Shown piece by piece: positions 60,316 through 64,000 of a stretch of DNA of 64,000 nt. Under the pieces are notes generated by a model, which did no database searches, was not told the DNA's origin, and worked only from the letters and a program-made list of their open reading frames with translations. Each line of letters starts with the position of its first letter. Position 1 is the first letter of the stretch. Source of the stretch: a virus. A program made the position numbers and the translations under genes. The DNA lies in IMG/VR virus record IMGVR_UViG_3300020187_000021, positions 1-64,000 of that record. One strand, given 5' to 3'.

Positions 60316-62604
60316 TCATAATAGGTTAAATTTTCCTCCTAGTGCTTGACCATTCCTTGTAGGAACAGCAGCTCCAGAATGTTTTTGAAACCATTTATTA
60401 AAAAATTCATCTCCCATATCACTTTTAGGTTTTTCTTCATAGGTGGGCACTCTATTTATTCTTTCTTCTCTAAGTATCATTAACATGCCTATTGCAGATA
60501 TTCTGTCAAAGTTTCCATCCATGTTCCAAGCAATAGCTTCTTTTATAAGTCCTATAGAACGAATCTTAAACATATTCATTACAGTTTCTGCTTCAGGATC
60601 TGTATCATAAGCTGGAGATAACATCCAGTCTGCCGCCAGTCTTCTACCCCATTCATTAATTCTTTTACCTGAGTTAGTACCTTTAGATTTATTTCCGTGA
60701 TTAATTCCTTTAACCATATCCATATCTCTAAGTATTTCTGGAGTATCTACAAGATAGTGTAAAGCATGCTTTTTCTTAAAGTAAGCAAACATACCTTTCT
60801 TGTCATTTTCATAGTTACACTGGGCATTGTAATACTTAAGCAATCTTAAAGTATTCTCGTAATATTCTTCTGCTGTATGTTCTCTAGAAGTATACTCTGC
60901 TACTATCCTATCTGTCATTACATTCATGATATAAGTACAGCATACAGAATCTGTACTAGAGTGGTCATCATCTACAGGGTCAGTACCTGCAATATAAACT
61001 CCATGAGGAGGTACTCCTCTAGGACCATTTACAGGTTGTTCAAATATTTCAATTCCTCCTACTTTAGATACGGACTTATCTATAGGATAATTTCTTAATA
61101 TGTTTACATTAGGGTCAGGTTTCCAAGAAATATTTCCTTCTGCAGTATTAGAAAGTCTACCTACATAGTGAGGGGCAATAAAAGAAGACCTATTGGGTTC
61201 TATGTTAGCTAATAAATCTTTTAAATCAAGTACAGGAAAAATAGAACCTTCCTTACGCATAATAGCTTCCTGAGGAGTAATAGGTCTCTCTGCTCTTTCT
61301 TGGATTAATATATTAGAATCTGAAGTACCAAATCTAATTTTATTTCTTGCTGAGAATAATTGTAATAATGCTTTTACAACATCAGAGTTACCGTTTTCAT
61401 CATAACATCCAGATCTATTTAAGTATTCTGGAAAGAAAAATGAACATAGTGCCGTAGAAGCATTTTTATCGAAAATATTCTTAAGTCCATATATATTGTG
61501 TCCTCCAGGATTATAGAAAGCTTGTTCAGCACCTTCAAAATCAGCTCCTTCTGTACCACCAGTACCATAAGCAATCATAGTACCAAATGCAAAATTACCG
61601 TCTTCTACTGAAGGTCTAGCAATACCCCAAGCCTTTATAAAAGCTTTAAATTTTCCTACCTCTTCCCAAATAAGATAAGTTCCCCTTTTACCCCTTGCTT
61701 TCTGAGGATCATCTTTAAGGGTAACTCCCATTATCTCATTCTTAATTCCTTTTTCTATACCTGTAAGAGGATCTTTATATCCTAACTTCCAGTGCATATT
61801 TCCTATAGAATCTTTAAGTTCTCTTCTTCTAGGCCAAGGAGTATTAGTACCTAAGAAGTCTATAACGTCTACAAACTTGTTCATTACCCCATCTTTTATA
61901 AGGTATTCTTTTTCGTTTGCTAAAGCAAATGCTTTTACGTTCTTTTGAGATTTAGTGTTTTCTCCTAGTATAGCTCTTTTAGCTAATCCTGAACCACCTT
62001 TAAACGAGAATCCTTTACCCCTAGACTTAAGTACAAATCCATGATGTCCTTTTCTTCTAGCTTGGTCCAGATAATGATAATACATATAATCGCCATCATA
62101 GATGAAAGGAAATCCTTCTATTCTATCTGCTTCTTCAAAGTCTCCTAGTTCTGTAGTGTTTCCTTCTATAGCAACAGTTACCATAATAGGAGAATAATTA
62201 AGATAAAAATAAAAGTCTCCAGGTATCCATTCACCGTCAGATTCTCTAATATAACCTTCTCTACATCTTCTAGCTTCTTCTCTCCAGAACTTTATATATT
62301 CTGAATTAGGATTTTTATTAGGATATAGGTTAGTATATGTTCCAAATTCTTCAAAGTGAGCAGCAGCTTTTCTAAAGTACGGCATGTCTTCTAAAATATG
62401 TAGATTGGTTATATCTACTATCAGCTTTCCTTCAGAGTCTTTCTCTACATCTGCTATCTTTCTTCTATTTGGATTTGTGAGAGTATCTACTAACGGTATT
62501 TGCTCTATTGCCTCATAAATATCACTGATGGTAGCTCCGTCAAATTCAGAGAGAAGTTCATCAGATAATTGGCTTTGTAATTGATTGAATAATTTATGTT
62601 TCAT
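60316..62604 (-). CDS. terL: terminase large subunit (TerL)
   Basis: The 762-residue protein has the two enzymatic parts of TerL. In the packaging ATPase domain, FVLKSRGKGFSFKGG (around residue 190-200) is the Walker A-type P-loop, and TYLIWEEVGKF (about 309-318) is Walker B with catalytic Glu. GTMIAYGTGGTEGADFEGAE is the coupling-motif area. In the C-terminal RNase H-like nuclease domain, YIAGTDPVDDDHSSTDS (about 535-550) provides metal-binding Asp residues. Arrangement upstream of the portal gene is as in crAss-like phages. Its ATG shares one base with the stop of the preceding gene (TAATG at 62604). It cleaves and pumps the genome into proheads. Confidence 0.93.
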   Translation of the reverse strand: MKHKLFNQLQSQLSDELLSEFDGATISDIYEAIEQIPLVDTLTNPNRRKIADVEKDSEGKLIVDITNLHILEDMPYFRKAAAHFEEFGTYTNLYPNKNPNSEYIKFWREEARRCREGYIRESDGEWIPGDFYFYLNYSPIMVTVAIEGNTTELGDFEEADRIEGFPFIYDGDYMYYHYLDQARRKGHHGFVLKSRGKGFSFKGGSGLAKRAILGENTKSQKNVKAFALANEKEYLIKDGVMNKFVDVIDFLGTNTPWPRRRELKDSIGNMHWKLGYKDPLTGIEKGIKNEIMGVTLKDDPQKARGKRGTYLIWEEVGKFKAFIKAWGIARPSVEDGNFAFGTMIAYGTGGTEGADFEGAEQAFYNPGGHNIYGLKNIFDKNASTALCSFFFPEYLNRSGCYDENGNSDVVKALLQLFSARNKIRFGTSDSNILIQERAERPITPQEAIMRKEGSIFPVLDLKDLLANIEPNRSSFIAPHYVGRLSNTAEGNISWKPDPNVNILRNYPIDKSVSKVGGIEIFEQPVNGPRGVPPHGVYIAGTDPVDDDHSSTDSVCCTYIMNVMTDRIVAEYTSREHTAEEYYENTLRLLKYYNAQCNYENDKKGMFAYFKKKHALHYLVDTPEILRDMDMVKGINHGNKSKGTNSGKRINEWGRRLAADWMLSPAYDTDPEAETVMNMFKIRSIGLIKEAIAWNMDGNFDRISAIGMLMILREERINRVPTYEEKPKSDMGDEFFNKWFQKHSGAAVPTRNGQALGGKFNLL

Positions 62605-63161
62605 TAAGCTCCGTCTTCTAGTATTGATTTTTCTTTTCCGCCTTTAAGTAACTCGCTCTTAGCTGATATTTCTTTTTTAACTTGTTCTTCTAATGCAGCT
62701 AAAGAATCTACTTGTTTTCCTAAAGTAGCTATAGTATCAGATATTTGTTTAGGATTGAACTTAAGTCCTCCTTTATTATCTAGTTCTGAAAAATCTATAG
62801 TAGCTAGAAAGATCGAGAGTCTGTCTACAGCATCTCTAGCGTTTTCTAATAAACTCATAGAAACTGTTCTAGATCTATCTGTATAAAATTTCATAGCAGC
62901 TTTAATATCAGAATCTTCCTTAAATCCTTTTATATCTGAAACACAAGCTTCTTTAACTATTTCGCTTCTTTCTTGCAAGTCTCTTATGTTGTTATAGTCT
63001 GATTTATAATCACACATGAAATAAATATAAGACATTTGCTCTATAGCATTCTTCTTTAATCTATTTCTATCTCTGGTCCATAACTTCTTAAATGGAGCTA
63101 AAGTTAATGCTTCAGGTGAAAAAGTTACATTGTTGTTTTGGTCTACTTCAAATAATTCCAT
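62604..63161 (-). CDS. putative small terminase-like protein upstream of TerL, 185 aa
   Basis: A helical, charged protein. SPEALTLAPFKKLWTRDRNR is followed by QMSYIYFMCDYKSDYNNIRD, SEIVKEACVSDIKGFKEDSD, and a long C-terminal coiled coil (LAALEEQVKKEISAKSELLK). The same 'sPeal...pFk.iW.rDk......a..e..yIYfm.d..SdY' pattern occurs immediately upstream of large terminase genes in Bacteroidota phages, which supports a small-terminase or packaging-accessory role. It is coupled to TerL (TAATG) and to the gene upstream (TAATG at 63161). No helix-turn-helix is obvious, so the name is tentative. Confidence 0.65.
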   Translation of the reverse strand: MELFEVDQNNNVTFSPEALTLAPFKKLWTRDRNRLKKNAIEQMSYIYFMCDYKSDYNNIRDLQERSEIVKEACVSDIKGFKEDSDIKAAMKFYTDRSRTVSMSLLENARDAVDRLSIFLATIDFSELDNKGGLKFNPKQISDTIATLGKQVDSLAALEEQVKKEISAKSELLKGGKEKSILEDGA

Positions 63162-63469
63162 TATTTTAATTTTCTATCGTAATAGCCTGGCTTGTTTTTA
63201 TCTTCAAAAGAAGAAATAAATATACTTTTATATTTCTTTTCTTCGTTTTTCAGTTCTTCTTCTGCTTTTAAAGAGTTTTCCTTTTTTAGTTTAGGATTAG
63301 ATATAAGTTTATATTTTCCTCTATCGAGAACATGTCTAAATTCAAAATCTCCTACAGCTAATACTTCTATTAATAACGTTTTACTCCTGTATAATCTTGG
63401 AGCACTACCTAAAAAGGAAGCCAACCGTTGTAGCTGACTTCCTTTATATATTTTTCCAATCTTACTCAT
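63161..63469 (-). CDS. hypothetical protein, 102 aa
   Basis: Unrecognised basic protein. The N-terminal half contains LQRLASFLGSAPRLYRSKTL and a strand-rich segment (LLIEVLAVGDFEFRHVLDRG), and the C-terminal half is Lys/Glu-rich and probably disordered. It overlaps the GroES-like gene by 8 bases and joins the next gene by TAATG, so it is part of the packaging operon. No function can be assigned. Confidence 0.7.
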   Translation of the reverse strand: MSKIGKIYKGSQLQRLASFLGSAPRLYRSKTLLIEVLAVGDFEFRHVLDRGKYKLISNPKLKKENSLKAEEELKNEEKKYKSIFISSFEDKNKPGYYDRKLK

Positions 63470-63827
63470 AGATAGCTAGTACATCCATTTCATCAAAAAC
63501 AAAATATAATTCTGGTCCTGAGCTCTCTTTAGAGTCTTCTGTTTCAATTATAGAAGCTTCTTCTTTTACTTTAGGTATTTCTATGATTTCATAACGTCCT
63601 CTACTGAGTTGTTTAATGCATATCATATCTCCTAGTTTAATATGCTCAATAGCTTCACCTACTTGAAGAACTTCAGTCTTAGCTAAGTTCTTTATTTGTT
63701 CTTCAGCCATAGCTCTTCTTTCTTTTTCTCCTATAATTAAATTAGTATTAAAATTTGTCATAGGATTGGCTACTACTACTTTTCTTCCTAGTACCTTAAA
63801 AGGTAATTTATTATCCGATTTGCTCAT
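63462..63827 (-). CDS. GroES-like co-chaperonin fold protein, 121 aa
   Basis: The 121-residue protein has the order of a Cpn10 beta-barrel. KVLGRKVVVANP is the first strand (compare 'kPLgDRVlV'), then comes an irregular mobile-loop-like region. EVLQVGEAIEHIKLGDMICI resembles 'GkVvAvG....vkvGDkVlf', and YFVFDEMDVLAIYE resembles the closing 'yli..e.DIlAvi'. Phage co-chaperonins (T4 gp31 type) adapt host GroEL to fold capsid proteins. Its location at the head of the capsid/packaging operon suits that role. The middle insertion (KVKEEASIIETEDSKESSG) is acidic and longer than in host GroES. The call is from pattern only. Confidence 0.65.
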   Translation of the reverse strand: MSKSDNKLPFKVLGRKVVVANPMTNFNTNLIIGEKERRAMAEEQIKNLAKTEVLQVGEAIEHIKLGDMICIKQLSRGRYEIIEIPKVKEEASIIETEDSKESSGPELYFVFDEMDVLAIYE

Positions 63828-63999
63828 TGTTTTTCATTATTTGTTTTGCAATAACTGCTTCTTTGCTCATGTTTTCAGCTTGGGCTAGAATCTTTTCTTT
63901 AGTCTCATCGTCTGCCCCCATATACTGTCTTACTTTATTTTTTTTAGCTTCGGTCATTGGGCCCCATTCTCTATGCCAATGTAAAAATCCTTTGTTTCT
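63811..63999 (-). CDS. C-terminal part of a gene cut by the right edge, helical protein
   Basis: The - strand is open from the right edge to a TAA at 63811-63813, encoding the last 62 residues: LHWHREWGPMTEAKKNKVRQ followed by a charged helix with KEKILAQAENMSKEAVIAKQ. An internal ATG at about 63952 could be the start of a shorter protein. It overlaps the GroES-like gene by 17 bases. No family is recognised. Confidence 0.55.
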   Translation of the reverse strand, partial: RNKGFLHWHREWGPMTEAKKNKVRQYMGADDETKEKILAQAENMSKEAVIAKQIMKNNEQIG

Positions 64000-64000
64000 A

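Noticed and set aside
1-64000. Temperate lifestyle genes (integrase, attachment site, repressor)
   Set aside because: No integrase-, excisionase- or repressor-like sequence was recognised in this part of the genome; the window covers only part of it, so lifestyle is left open.

Overview
The window is about 64 kb of a very AT-rich tailed-phage genome and looks like part of a crAss-like phage (order Crassvirales, podovirus type) infecting a member of the Bacteroidota. Three things support this. The first is the conserved block terminase - portal - acidic scaffold-like protein - major capsid protein - connector-like proteins - IHF-like and ring-like proteins. The second is a run of giant virion-cargo genes that includes a single-chain virion RNA polymerase with a DYDID catalytic loop, as known from Cellulophaga phage phi14:2. 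The third is the near absence of Shine-Dalgarno sites, which is usual for Bacteroidota and their phages. Both ends cut through genes, so this is not a complete genome. No replication polymerase, helicase, integrase or tRNA was recognised inside the window.

Layout. Positions 1-9668 are on the + strand and carry nucleotide-metabolism and DNA-transaction genes: a 5'-3' exonuclease, a uracil-DNA-glycosylase-fold protein whose catalytic residues are replaced, a dNMP kinase, a dUTPase, an adenosylcobalamin-dependent (class II) ribonucleotide reductase and a calcineurin-like phosphatase, plus small unknown and membrane proteins. A bidirectional hairpin terminator at 9669-9700 separates them from everything to the right, which is on the - strand. 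The - strand genes read from the right edge to the left: a GroES-like protein, a putative small terminase, large terminase, portal, scaffold candidate, major capsid protein (followed by its own terminator), connector-like proteins and an abundant-looking structural protein (also with its own terminator). Then come an 11-kb fibre/adhesin module (51.9-40.1 kb), a lysis-type cassette with two peptidoglycan-type peptidases (40.1-37.6 kb), a second phosphoesterase, tail ring/IHF-like proteins, a muzzle-like 1299-residue tail protein, and five cargo proteins (30.7-9.7 kb).

How the parts fit together. The capsid is built from MCP and scaffold and filled by the terminase through the portal. The ring and muzzle proteins form the short tail, and the fibre module binds the host. 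The cargo proteins would be ejected with the DNA: one carries a muramidase-like domain (wall passage), one an RNA polymerase (early transcription) and one an HExxH metallopeptidase motif. The + strand enzymes would then supply and sanitise dNTPs.

Most notable for follow-up: the UDG-fold protein with both catalytic residues changed to Ser; the multi-domain giant cargo set, with a shared FK(D/E)WYG N-terminal signature and a GNAT-like domain buried in the muramidase protein; an in-frame hexanucleotide microsatellite in a fibre gene; and at least eleven one-base TAATG stop/start junctions. All functional calls come from reading motifs by eye; no database search was possible.
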